Assembly (NCBI GenBank): GCA_038503035.1 | Contig: JAVSML010000993.1 | Location: 405,486-469,485 of the forward strand | From: Crocodylus rhombifer | Taxonomy: Eukaryota > Chordata > Crocodylia > Crocodylidae | DNA length: 64,000 nt | Reading direction: 5' to 3' | In this document: in pieces, positions 24,692 to 36,189 of the stretch | Layout: every line of letters begins with the position of its first letter | Position numbering within the stretch: the first letter of the stretch is position 1 | The notes under the pieces: generated by a model | What the model saw: the letters and a program-made list of their open reading frames with translations, nothing else | What the model was told of the DNA's origin: nothing | Database searches by the model: none | Program-made: the position numbers and the translations under genes

Positions 24692-27544
24692 CTGGAAATA
24701 ATGAACATTGAATCATTAAGTGAATTAAACAAATTACAGCTATGTTCCTTGTCCAAATGTGCAAATATAATCAAACTGATGGGTCCTTTCTTGCTTTGTT
24801 AGCTAAGTGCACTACAAACAAACCAAAATTTGCTATTCCTGCAAATGCTCTTTTTGGCAGTACAGTTTAAAGGTTAGGGTTCAGATCTGGGGCTACAATA
24901 CCTGGCTCTGTTGTTTACATACTGGATAAATGCAAGTTAATCATCTATGGCCATATTCACATAGGTATTTAGACACCCAGCTCCCTTAGCTTCCATGTAA
25001 CTTTATTCTTGTTATTTTGAAAATAGGAAATCAGCCCCCCAGGTGATTTTTCATCTTAGCTGATATTTCAGTGCTTTCAAATGTTTAGATGAAAAACAAT
25101 ACCAAAGTGAAACTAATGATACTTTCTGATACTCTGTCAGTAAAAAATTGAATTGACCATTTTCATAAAGATGTGGTACATGTTATATTGAATTATAAAG
25201 AAATGAAACTGTATAGACACATATCTTATACTAATGTAAGACTTGTTTTTCATTTGTATTGTTCCAAATAAGTAATAATGAAACTGAAACCATCATATTG
25301 TTTCAAGCCCATCATTAATACTGTTGCCTCACAACTCTATGAGTTTAAAGTAAAAAGGCCACTTTCATTTTATCTTGCTGGGATCCTATGATCCCTGCTG
25401 ACTTCCTGCTCCTGGGGCATGGGGCTGGACTCAAATGTCCCCCAAGGTCCCTTCCAGACCTAATATCTATGAAATCTATTTCATTTTTTTAAATTCAGTT
25501 TTAATCTGAGTTTTTAACATGAACCTCTCTTCTACAGCATATTTCTACCTCAGATCTGGTAATACCATTAAATCTTTTGTTCATGGGGAAATCCCCCTCT
25601 TTTTTGGGGGGGGATTTTTTGCATTCATCCATTTGGAAATGGTTCCAGTTCTCTTTAAAGACAGTTTTATTGTACTTTGCCCCAAGGGAAAGTCAACGGT
25701 GAACTAAAAATGAATCGTCAATAGCTTTCAATTTTATACAAAGTGATATTGTATAGAAGCCTCTCCAACCAAAGCAATAATAAAACTGAAATATTTCAGT
25801 AATCAGCATGCAGAGGTGCTGTAGAGTTACTGATGCAAAAATGTCAGTTTCCCCCAGTTGCACAATTCCCAGCACTGTGGTTCCAGTTGTCCAATTTGCA
25901 GAATATCAATGTGGTTATTTCTCAACCTATGTACAATATGAGAAGCTCCACATTCTGAAGAGCTGACTAGCTAATTGCAGCCCTTAGAGATGCATAATCA
26001 ATGGTCTGTTCTTCTGCAATAACTGTGCTGTGAATATACAAGTTCATGTGTTCTGTCTTTATTATGCCTCTTCTAGCCTCTGAATAGGCACTTTTCAAGC
26101 TGTTTGACAGCAAGAAAGCTAATGGAGACACTGGATTATGGATAATGGAGACACTTCTGGCTTCCTCAGACTGAAGCAAACTCCAGATTTTACACAAAAG
26201 AGGGGAACGAAAAAAACCTGAACAGAATGCTTCTGAGATAAGAGGTTGATAATGAAAAGGAATGAGAAAGCTACAGAAGTCAACCAGGAAAATGAGAGAG
26301 CAGAGAAGAAAGCCCCAATCAATTTTCAATTCACTTCCTGCCACCTGACAGCTAATTTTATCAAAACTTTTTTTCCCTCATTCAAAGGGGGAACAAATAT
26401 CAGAATAATAAGAGAGCACCTTTTTGAGGTGCTTCTAGTTAACTTCAGACCCCAGACTGGAAGGAACCCCACACCATACTGATAGGTTCAGGACAGTTTC
26501 CTCTAGGTTAGGTAAGGGTCTTATTTAAGCAAAAAGCATAATCATGTATGTCAGCACCAGCATCCTCCATCTAATTAAGAAAGAATAAGAGTGGAGCAGC
26601 TCAATCAATACCTCCATCTGTTAATTATCAGCAGGTAGCTCCTTTTATAGATGAAGTGGCTAATTTTTTTGTGTGTTCAATATGTGACTTGGACAGAGCA
26701 AGGGGCATCCATAATTTGAAACTAACAAAGTGCTGTCTACTGCATTACCTTGCCAGCTCCAAGATGACGAGAGCAAAATTGAAATATATCAGCTGTGCAA
26801 ACAAAAATTTTAGTTGCATCTGCAATGTCCATGGTTATAAGTTTAAATGTGCAAAAAGATTCTGCTTTTTAACTTCTGTTCTGTTTACTTTGCACCTACT
26901 TGCATTTAAATTTGGAGCATTTAAATATAAGAAAATCAGTTAAACTTTGCATTATTACCTGAAGCAAGACTTGGGATTTAAGAATTTTACTTGCCCATTT
27001 TGATTCAACCAAAGCACCCTTTTTCCTCTCACTTTCTTCAAATAAAAACCTCTCCGAGAGGTCAGGTAAGGATGAACAACTGAAGTCGTAGCTGCCCTTT
27101 TATTGTGGTTAGTATGAACACAGTTAATTAGATATGACAAGAGTCACCTAAAGATTAACTAGAACCTACAGGGGGGGTTTCCACAGTGAAGGGGAGGGAA
27201 GGTAACAGAGGAGCAGAAACTGCTAGTCTTGCCACAGGTCAGGAGTAGTTTTCTCAAAAAGCTAGTGAGCTACATTTAATTTACTATCCTTTGAGTAGTT
27301 TGAGTAGAGTTCATTTATATGAAGGGAACCTTTCCCCTTTTGAAATAAAATATGATTTATTTCCTTGTATTCTGATCAGAGGAGAGAGTTCCACTTGTAT
27401 CGTGACAAAGAAATGTATTTTGTATTATCTGACTTTTCATCTGTCTGTTTATGATAAACAGTAACCTATAAAGTGCCTTTGCTAAGGTTGTTTTATTTGT
27501 CTAATACAATTTCAGAAATGAGAGGTTATAAAAACAGAGCTTAC
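24692..27544 (-). other. RYR2 intron 39
   Basis: 2.85 kb between exons 39 and 40. Apart from the CR1 fragment at 25370-25485, it is AT-rich and shows no named repeat. The frames at 25967-26344 and 26656-26943 have no similarity that I recognise. Confidence 0.5.
25370..25485 (+). mobile_element. CR1 LINE, 3'-end fragment
   Basis: Begins tatcttgctgggatcctatg and continues ggggctggactcaaatgtcc, aaggtcccttccagacc and ctatgaaatctattt. It is the same 3' end as the better copy at 35220-35330, truncated to about 115 bp. Confidence 0.8.
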
Positions 27545-27650
27545 CACAATGTGTCATTAGATCTTCATGAAAATCAAGAAGATGATCTCGAATTTCCTCA
27601 GGGCAGGGACAATCACTTTTATCATCCTTAAAGTTCAGAAGCATGTTTAT
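27545..27650 (-). CDS. RYR2: RYR2 exon 39
   Basis: A 106-bp exon of 35 codons plus one base. It encodes [20 protein letters not shown], then [15 protein letters not shown] and the first base of Gly. The acceptor ttttcag ends at 27651 and the donor gtaagc starts at 27544. The conserved CPCPEEIRD core identifies it; D for E and H for Q are the only evident changes from human. It lies in the solenoid just before the phosphorylation-site exon 40. Confidence 0.95.
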
Positions 27651-28785
27651 CTGAAAATGAATTAATACCAGAAAAAGAAATTAGATTTTTGGGAAGTTAT
27701 TCAGGGACCCTGTGGTGGGTAGGAAAGAATATATAATGCCAGGAGTGTCTGGAATCCAAATGTTACTCAAAGGACTTACACCAAATGTGAATATTTTGGA
27801 TATCTTTTTGTTCACTACACCCATAAAACTGTGCAGAAAAGCAACACTGAATCAAATATTTTTAATTACAGCCATTCTTTATGTATTTATGAAAAATTCA
27901 AGCATTATAGAAATTATTTTTTCTGAAGGGGAAAAATCTGATGCTTAAGTAGAAGAGATAAAAAGGATAATATTTACTCGATTTCATGTCTAAAATCAAA
28001 TTATTGTGGGATCATCTTAAATTCAAAGTCGTTTTAGAATCAAGTAAACATGGTAATAAGAATGGAGAATGACTAATAATAACAATGAATGGTCAGAGTA
28101 GAATATTAAAGGACTCCTAATTTCTTTCTTCAATTGTATCAGTAATGAACACTGCAACTTCAGGCAAATTACCTGGTCTCTCTGAATCTGTTTTGCTGTC
28201 AATAAAATATACAAAAAATGGCAGTGTAAAGTGTCAATTAACAAGCGTCTAAGTATCATATTGAAATCTTCAGCAGAAAAAAGAATATTTGCATATGCAA
28301 AATATTATTGTTAACAAAGTGCTTCCTTTGAGAAGAAAGCATATATTCCTATAAGGTCAATGAATACAAAGGCAGCAGCCTAACAAGGCTGCGCGCACTA
28401 AGGGTTTGTCTATGATGAGAGGTTACAACATGCAAGGACAGTAGCTAATACAAATTAACAAACACAATGTGTCATCAGTATGAATAAAGTCTGTCAGGTT
28501 AACAATCATGTCAGTCAGTGATAATTATTTCCAGTGTGAAACCTAGGGATCACACTGCTAATGCACGAAACTCATTATCTGTATTGAGAGTTTTAAATAG
28601 AAGTTAACATGGTCTAAAATAATCTGATTTCCCTGTGCAGAAAAACTTGAGAACCAAATGAAAATCTGATCACTAGGACACTTTTCCTGAACTGGATTCC
28701 TAAATTCCTCCTTTGACTCCACCACCACTCTTACAGTATGGAAGAGCGGGAAGTACTAATTATAAATTTCTGTTTTAAGCTGTAC
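27651..28785 (-). other. RYR2 intron 38
   Basis: 1,135 bp, AT-rich. The segment 28390-28620 (ggtttgtctatgatgagagg, then caatgtgtcatcagtatg) could be a worn DNA-element fragment; otherwise I see nothing specific. Confidence 0.5.
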
Positions 28786-28986
28786 CTGCTCTTGAGGTGG
28801 AGACCGAAATTCTTTTGTTTTCCTGGCTGTCAGTGCAGCAGACATGTTTAAGGCTTGCATAACTTCATTGTAACGAAAGCGCTGATTTTCTTGAAGCTTA
28901 GCTACAAAATCATCAGAAAATGCTACAATGGCTTCTATCCGATGACGTATTTGGCAGTCGCACAGATACTGCAGTAAGTGACACAT
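28786..28986 (-). CDS. RYR2: RYR2 exon 38
   Basis: A 201-bp, phase 0 exon of 67 codons. It encodes MCHLLQYLCDCQIRHRIEAI, then VAFSDDFVAKLQENQRFRYN, EVMQALNMSAALTARKTKEF and RSPPQEQ. The acceptor ccccag ends at 28987 and the donor gtacag at 28785. The RFRYNEVMQALNMSAALTA stretch is a hallmark of ryanodine receptors. The first Met is internal to the protein, not a start. Intron 37 behind it is only 437 bp. Confidence 0.96.
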
Positions 28987-29423
28987 CTGGGGAAACACCA
29001 GCAACAAAAACAGTCAAATTTATAAAATATTCTTAGTATAACATGGTAAGGATGGACCATTCACATTAAAAGTAATGCATGTATTATCAGATAACTGAAA
29101 GTAAGCTATGATATGCTCATGCTTTCACAGTAGTAATACAACTAGTTATGTTCTTTAGAAGTTATGGGCTAACCTAAACATGCATAAGGTATAATATAAC
29201 TGTCTATGTACACTCTTCATTAGGTTAGTTGGTGCTCCAAAAAGGTTTCATAAATACTCCTGTTGCCACTGGACAATGATAGGATGATGCTATATTACAT
29301 AAATAACAGTGATTACATTTCAAAACACAGCACAAACAAGGAATACAGGTATATGCTGCCTGCAACAGTGTTTAAGATAGTCACATAAGTTAGACTAACC
29401 ATTGACATGGTAAATCTCATTAC
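28987..29423 (-). other. RYR2 intron 37
   Basis: 437 bp between exons 37 and 38, AT-rich, with standard splice ends and no repeat or conserved element that I can identify. Confidence 0.6.
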
Positions 29424-30225
29424 CTGCAATTTTACAGGTTCAGGAAGTTTCATTTGAAGAAGCCCTTCCTTTGGCACTTGCTCTCCTCTGGCTTCTTCTT
29501 CTCCTCCTTCTGGCTTTAGCTCCTCTGTAGTCAGCTCCTTTTCTGGCATTTCATTTTCATCCTCTTGGCTTGTGTCTTCTTTGAAAACACTGGGCTCAAT
29601 CAACTGCAAGATGTGCTTCAGATCCCCATTATGGAAGACTCCCATGATTAACAGGGTGTAAAAAAGCTTGATGAGCGGGACAAAAAGAAACTCTGTAGAA
29701 CCCCCTACTGGATCTCTTACATGGAGGCTGCCCTCTTGAACAGCTTCAGTCAGCATCTCTATAGTTTTGGCCTTTAAGATTTCCAGAGGGAATTCAGGGC
29801 TAAATTGATAGCACTCACTGCTAATGCTTACAAAGCTGGGAGAAGAGAACTGCATCCTAGGCCGCAGGGAGGTGCTGAGCCCTATACCAGGGAGGCCATG
29901 TTTTTTATTCTCATCAGGAAACAGAGTAATGCTCTTGGTCTCATCTGTCATCGGAACAATAAATTCATTATTCATCATTAATCTGGCAGTGGCATAGGTG
30001 TTGAGGTGGATATCAATAAGTAAGTCATAATAGCCTGTACGTAACAAGCCTGGCATATATTTGTTCTCAATGGCATACAGGAGCTGAGATTCATCCACGT
30101 GGCTGCACATAGCATGCGCTACCCGATTGTTCCCTAAAGCACAAACAGCTGAATACAATCGGAGAGCATGATAGTGAAATTTCAGCAATTCCTCTTGTTC
30201 TGTCAACTCTAAAATATCTATAGAC
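29424..30225 (-). CDS. RYR2: RYR2 exon 37 (large exon)
   Basis: An 802-bp exon, the largest here: one base completing Arg plus 267 codons. It reads SIDILELTEQEELLKFHYHA, the segment VCALGNNRVAHAMCSHVDES, the linker with ETKSITLFPDENKKHG, then GLPGIGLSTSLRPRMQFSSP, the FVPLIKLFYTLLIMGVFHN helices and an acidic stretch after EPSVFKE. It ends KEGLLQMKLPEPVKLQ. The acceptor tctccag ends at 30226 and the donor gtaatg starts at 29423. The acidic segment (about residues 210-250 of the exon) is the most diverged part and is one residue shorter than I recall for human; this loop is the divergent region 3 of RyRs. Confidence 0.97.
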
Positions 30226-30325
30226 CTGGAGAGAAGAAGGAAAAATATAGTAAGTTCCATATCAGGGTAATAACTAAGAAAACAGGACAAAGGAGACAAA
30301 CAACATACACAATTCTACTAGACTA

Positions 30326-31608
30326 CTAGACAGATATTCAGAAAGTCTGAATTGATTCAATCTTTGCAGGTCAGTCTAACCTAAAAAGATTGAACTGATT
30401 TGCAAGTGAATAAACATTCAGGAAATGCAGGAATATACCTACAGTGGCTCAGGCTAGAAGCCGAGGAACACTAGCACAGCGCTTCCTTGTCTTTAGCAGC
30501 AGCTGCAATGCTGGAGGGAAACTGATGGGGGCATGGCCAGGCCTCCTCCCCACCATAGGCTAAATATGATTGGAGAGAGGTTTAATCCTCTACCCTGGCC
30601 TTTAAGGACCCCAGCCAAAGTGTGCCTGGAATGGGAGTGGCGGGGAAGCTGCCCTTGCCAGGCTTGTCCCCAAGCCCAGACACTGTCAAGGGCAGTGCCT
30701 CAGGTGAAGCGGGGTAGAGGGGAAATTAAACTCCTCTGTCTCCTGCTGCTGGGCTGGGCTTTCACAGAGCTACAGCTGCTGTGCCCAGCCTAGCCTCAGC
30801 ACAGGCAATCTGGCCAGGCAGCCCCTGCCCAAGCTGCAGCCTACTGGGAAGGGCCTGGTCCCCATGGCCCAGTCCCAGTTGGCCCTTCCACCTCTTCTCA
30901 GCAACACTGCCCGGCTCCGCCCCACAGCCCCAGCCACTGGCAGGGCAGGTGGGGCTGTGCCAGATGGCTTTGGCCATACTCCCTCCCCTGCCACTGGAGT
31001 GGGGAGGGAGGGAAATGACTGATGGGCTGTTCCACTGCTCCACCCTGGCCGGCAGACCCAGGCTGTCACTGGGACAGAGAACAGAAGGTGAGATTATATT
31101 CCCCTCCCTCTCTCAGTTTGCTTCAGGCTGTGGATGGGAGGGGCCTAACAAGGGCTGCTACACCCTGGCCAGGTAGACCCTGAATGTGGTCCCCGAGTGG
31201 AAGAGGGGAGGGAGAAGGGAATAAGACCCCTCCCTGCTCCCTCTGTCCCTGGGGGCCATGCCAGCCAGTGTCTGGCCATGCCCTGTCGCTGCTCCAGCTA
31301 GAGAACAAAGGGGTAGGGCCAGCATTGCTCTCTGGAGCAGACAGCACAACCCAGCCCAGGGCTGAAAAGCATGCTGGGATGCTGGGGTACTCTGGTTTAA
31401 GTTAAATCAGGATGGGGTCTGGGACAGAAGTTGCATAAACCGGTTTGACCAAAATCAGTTAAATCTGATACTGCATTCAACCAGGTTTATCTTAAACAAG
31501 CTTTGGCCATTTTGAAACTGGTTTATATGCACTGAACATATGTTCTGTTACAGGCTTAAACCAGTTTCTGATCACTTAAACTGGTTTATGTGTGGCTTCT
31601 GTCCCTAG
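30326..31608 (+). mobile_element. hAT-like DNA element, copy 2 (longest)
   Basis: Starts ctagacagatattcagaaag and ends ggcttctgtccctag; the two ends are related inverted repeats of the ctagggacag type. The internal order matches copies 1 and 3: ctcaggctagaagccgagg, a GC-rich core of about 900 bp, gctgggatgctggggtac, ggtttatcttaaacaagc, ccagtttctgatcacttaaa. No transposase frame survives; the core frames are compositional. Confidence 0.75.
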
Positions 31609-32629
31609 CCCTAATGAGCAATCTGAGCATGCTAACAGTGCTCTAAACTTCAAGTTTCTTACTTCTGACTTTCACGGGCCTAAATCTGCAGTTTTAGAAA
31701 GACACTGTTGACATAAAAATTTTGGACCAAGACCTGAAGTTCCTTGGATTCCCCCCAGCCCCCAAATAAATCACCCATTTGGCAGCAGCTGTGCAAGGTT
31801 TAAAATTGTAGTTTTTAACTGAGCAGGGATAATCAGGATTCAACTGTGACTCTGGAAAAATCTTTTTTTCTTCATTCTGCCTTCCCAAAACACAGTGCAT
31901 GTCTTATGAGGGGCACATGATATTCAAGAAAATGGGGGTATTCTTTGAATAGAAATCCAGTTGTCTTCACTGGGAGCTGGATCAAGTGAATTTATTCATT
32001 TACTGTATTTATTTATTAAGAAACAATAATTTAGATAACTGAACATTGAAAGAATTTTGCTTTAAATCTACATTTCATTTTCCCTGTTTATATTATTTAT
32101 TTCCTTTTTCATTTCAGATTGGATAATGAAAGCTGAGTAGTCATTTTAAGTTTTGGGCTATTCTTATTACCGTAATTTTCATTTTTTAGACAATGGTGGT
32201 GCTCTCACAGTTAGAATAATGCTTCTCATTTCTGGGTCTCAGAAGACTGCATAGGAACATATTACATTTGTAAACACTTCTTACAATTAGATCTTGACAG
32301 CATTAAAATCATGGAACTAGATATTTTCCTTTAATAAAATATATTTTGTATTTTATGTTTCGGGTCTTTTTAGTATTGTAGAAGTTCAGGGGCTTTATTT
32401 TTAGTTTCCCTTTTCATTAAAAACAAAGAAAACATATATCAGTGAAGAGGTAAGTAAAGTAACAGATCTTGCAAAACTTTGTAGGTTTGAAATACAAGAA
32501 GAATGCAGATTTAAAGAAGTTCTAGTTCACTCCAGTTCTTACTCTAATCTGTCCATTTTAAAATTATTTTGATTATACAATCTGATTTTAAATTGAGCTA
32601 GTCACTCATCAAACTAAATCCTACCTGAG

Positions 32630-32830
32630 TAGAGGAAAGTAGTTAACTGTGTTAATCTGAAGTCAGGTAGAATGTACCTTACAGACTAACCATCTCAGAG
32701 ACGCATAACATTTCAAGAGCTTATGCTCTTTTGATAATTTCATTAAGTGAGCTCAAGCTCATGAAAGCTCATGCATCTCTGATTGAATTAATTTATAAGG
32801 TACATCTTTACCCTGTCTAAATCCTTCCTA
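32630..32830. repeat. Interspersed repeat with acagactaac and ctcatgaaagct words
   Basis: The words cttacagactaaccatctc, agctcatgaaagctcatgc and taaggtacatctttaccctg are characteristic of a repeat that is common in reptile genomes. I do not know its formal family name. A possible further piece is at 33180-33215 (catagccaagttagtctatt). Confidence 0.5.
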
Positions 32831-33279
32831 CCATGCCAAGGAGAAGCAAGGAGGTTCCACAAGGTTGAAGATAGATGTCTTACTCTGCTTCCATCATTCC
32901 TTTTTCCTCAAATCCCAGCTAGAATAGATATGGGTGTTGTGGCAGAATGTGAAAGTCATGAAACCCCTTTCCCCAAATCCAAACCTGTTCCCTGGTGCAG
33001 TGTAGCCAAGTCCATTTCACTCCATCTGAAACTGCTAATGCCATGGAAGAAGCAGAGCATTTTTTAAAAATTCTGCTTAAACCTTCTGAAGATATTTGTT
33101 TTATGGCAGGGACCACTATGCAATAACTCTCACTCAGCATATCCCATATGCATAAATATCAAGGTAATATATTCAAAATATAGTCATAGCCAAGTTAGTC
33201 TATTCTGGTGAACTCTAGCCTTGAGAATCTGTAAAATACACTACTGTCAGTTATTTCATTAATAAGTAGTTCACAAAGC

Positions 33280-34051
33280 CTAGGGACAGAAGTTACATGT
33301 AGATTGATTTAAGTCATCAGAAACTGGTTTAAACCTGTAAGAGAACAGAAGTTCAGTGCACATAAGCCAGTTTCAAAATACCTGAAGCTGGGTTAAGATA
33401 AACCTGGCTGAATGCAGTATCAGACTTAACTGATTTGAGTCAAACCGGTTTATGAAACTTCTGTTCCAGACCCCTTCCTGGTTCAAGTTAAATCACAGTC
33501 CCTCAGCATCCCAACATGTTTTCCAGCCCTAGGCAGGATTGTACTGTCTGCTCCAGCAAAGAAGGGTTGGGGGAGGAGGCAGGGAATGCCACCCCCCCCC
33601 CCACACAAGCAAATCCCAGCTGTTATCTGGGGCCAGGGAGGAGGGTTATACTTCCTTTCCCCTGAGTACAGATCTGCCCTGTCCTGCGCTGCTAAAAATT
33701 TACTGCTGGCTACAACTGTGGACTACAAATCCCAGAGACACCTGGAAGCAGGAAGAGAGCGATAATCAACTCTGCAGAGCTCTGCTGTTGTGAGTCTGGA
33801 CTGAAAATCCCAGAGTCCTCAGGGCAACAGGAAGAGGAAGCAAACACACAGCCCCCACTGGCTACGTGTCAGAGAGCCATGCTCTGGCACCCCTTGGCTT
33901 CTGGCCTGAGCCACTGCAAGTATGCGGCTACATTTCCTGAATCAAAACGGAATGCCTGTCCAGTTGTTTCTCAGTTTAATATCAGTAGTTTAGACTAACC
34001 TACAAAGAATGACTTGATTCAGCCTCAAGCTTTTTGAGTGTCTGTACTTAG
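33280..34051 (-). mobile_element. hAT-like DNA element, copy 3 (inverted)
   Basis: Starts ctagggacagaagttacatg and ends gagtgtctgtacttag, the mirror image of copies 1 and 2. Internal landmarks, also inverted: catcagaaactggtttaaac, gataaacctggctgaatgc, ctcagcatcccaacatg and ctggcctgagccactgcaag. The core is about 400 bp. With copy 2, 1.7 kb away in the opposite orientation, it forms a long imperfect inverted repeat. Confidence 0.78.
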
Positions 34052-34667
34052 CCAAAAAGAACTCCAAGAATATGAAGAAACATAGTCAAAAAGCAACTCC
34101 CTTCCTCTGACCTCCCTAAAGCTCTGTGATGCTAAGTTTCATGGTGTTACTACATACATCTCACTTTTGCAAAATACTATGCAAAGAGAAAAATGAAACA
34201 TCCACTAGCTGCATCTCTAGATAACAGTGATATCCACAGAAGCATGGTACTTTCCCCTGAGTACAGGAAACATAACTTACCTTCAAATATAATTAAATTC
34301 TAATTGATGCTGTCCCTTCAACTCAGTTCACTAAATCAATAACTCAATCAGAATGTGGTTCATAAGAAGAGATTCTATTTCAAGTCATGAATTTAGTGTT
34401 TTTAGCTTTATATTCAACCGAACCTGAGATGACTCTGAATTTAAGATAACACCCCCATAATTAGGTTATATACACGGAAAATTTATAAAGTTGTTAAAAT
34501 TTCCCATGTACACAATATAATTGATGGAGGGTCATCTTAAATTTGCTCCCCACCCCAACACACACACTGGTGCAGTGGAGAACACAATGGGAGGGAAGCA
34601 TGCAGTAGAAGGCTAGGTTGTGGGAGAAAGAGTAGAGGAGTAAGTGGTAGGGAAATGGATAAAAGTA

Positions 34668-35335
34668 AAAGCCTTGGCTTTCCTGGTTTGCTCCCTGCAG
34701 GACCGGACCAGCGTGGAGTAATCCTCCTTGGAGGTGAATCCCATCCTCCATCCTTTGTAGGCTTTCCTTTTTAGCCACAGTAGGTCCACTAGGCCTTGGT
34801 GAGGCCGCAGCTGGAGTACTGCGTCCAGTTTTGGGCTCCACAATTCAAAAAGGATGTGGAGAAGCTTGAGAGAGTCCAGAGGAGAGCCACGCGCATGATC
34901 AGAGGTCAGGAAAACAGATCTTACGATGACAGGCTGAGAGCCATGGGACTCTTTAGCCTGGAAAAGCGCAGGCTCAGGGGTGATCTGATGGCCACCTATA
35001 AGTTTATCAGGGGTGACCACCAGGATCTGGGGGAACATCTGTTCACCAGAGCACCCCAAGGGATGACGAGGTTGAACGGTCACAAACTCCTGCAAGACCG
35101 TTTCAGGCTGGACATAAGGAAGAATTTCTTTACTGTCCGAGCCCCCAAGGTCTGGAACAGTCTGCCAGTGGAGGTGGTTCAAGCACCTACATTGAACACC
35201 TTCAAGAGTAAATTGGATGCTTATCTTGCTGGGATCCTATGACCCCAGCTGACTTCCTGCCCTTTGGGCAGGGGGCTGGACTCGATGATCTCCCGAGGTC
35301 CCTTCCAGCCCTAATGTCTATGAAATCTATGAAAT
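34668..35335 (+). mobile_element. CR1 LINE with 5' inversion
   Basis: From about 34793 to 35335 the plus strand holds a CR1 3' end: a reverse-transcriptase C-terminal frame at 34796-35242 (VRPQLEYCVQFWAPQFKKDV, then LERVQRRATRMIRGQ, YKFIRGDHQDLGEHLFTRAP, ending LDAYLAGIL), then the 3' UTR and terminal tatgaaatc repeats. From 34668 to about 34793 the minus strand encodes an upstream CR1 segment (WLKRKAYKGWRM, then LVRSCREQTRKAKAF). So a piece from near the start of the RT is inverted and joined directly to the 3' end, with over 1 kb of the element missing. The 3' frame is open over 148 codons, suggesting a fairly young copy. Confidence 0.85.
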
Positions 35336-35339
35336 GAAA

Positions 35340-36185
35340 TCTATAAAATAGTAAAGGAGGCAGTGTGAAGGCAGACAGTAGGAGACTAGGTGGTTGGGAA
35401 AGCAGTGACAGGGCAGGCAGTGGGGGGGGGGTCAAGCAACCTGACCCCTGACCTTTGCCTTCCCATACCTCACCCCTTCCTACTTGTTTCCCACCAACCC
35501 AACCTGCTGCCTGCCACCCTGGCACCTTTTCCCTCACCCCCCTGCTACTTGCCTGACCATGCCTGCATCCCCTAGCACCTATCCTTCCCACCACATGACC
35601 CACCGTGCTGCCTGCAACCCTGCCATCTCCTCACCCCACAGCCTCTGCCCCAAAGCTGACCCCACCCTCTCACTTATTCTCTGGTTCCATCACTGCTCCA
35701 GCCCACTCTATCCCAGGGCACAGAGCATGAGTTAATTCAGGCCCAAACCCGGTAGCGGTAGCAGTGGTAGCAGCAGCTCTGGATCAGGCTCCAGCTCCAG
35801 GGCCTAGCCAAAGCTGCCACTGCCACAACAGACAGAGAGGCTGTGGGGACAAATGGGGGACAGAGACAGTGGAGGAGACAGGGAGGGCACAGATAGTGGG
35901 GGAAGAAAGAAAGGCAGAGCCACCTGCCCCTTGGTCACTTTGCAGTTGAATCTAAGACATAGGGCTTTTTCCCCCTACGTTAAATGGGGAGGGGGGAACT
36001 TATCATGGATTCAAGTCAGTATTATACATACAGAGCAAGAAAAAAATACTGATTGTCCAGGAGCAAGTGTTTTTGATACTTGCCTGAGGGATATCTATAC
36101 TATCAAGTCTGTGCCACTATAAGCAATGTCAGCAGAGTCCCATAGCTCAGATGCAGCTTAAGACAACAGTAGCTTGTCAGTCAGC
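35340..36185. repeat. C/T-rich and mixed low-complexity DNA
   Basis: A pyrimidine-rich plus strand (ctcaccccttcctacttg type words), a short GGTAGC-repeat zone near 35750 (ggtagcggtagcagtggtag) and then an A/G-rich segment. The open frames on both strands are due to composition. Not recognised as a known element. Confidence 0.45.
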
Positions 36186-36189
36186 ATTG

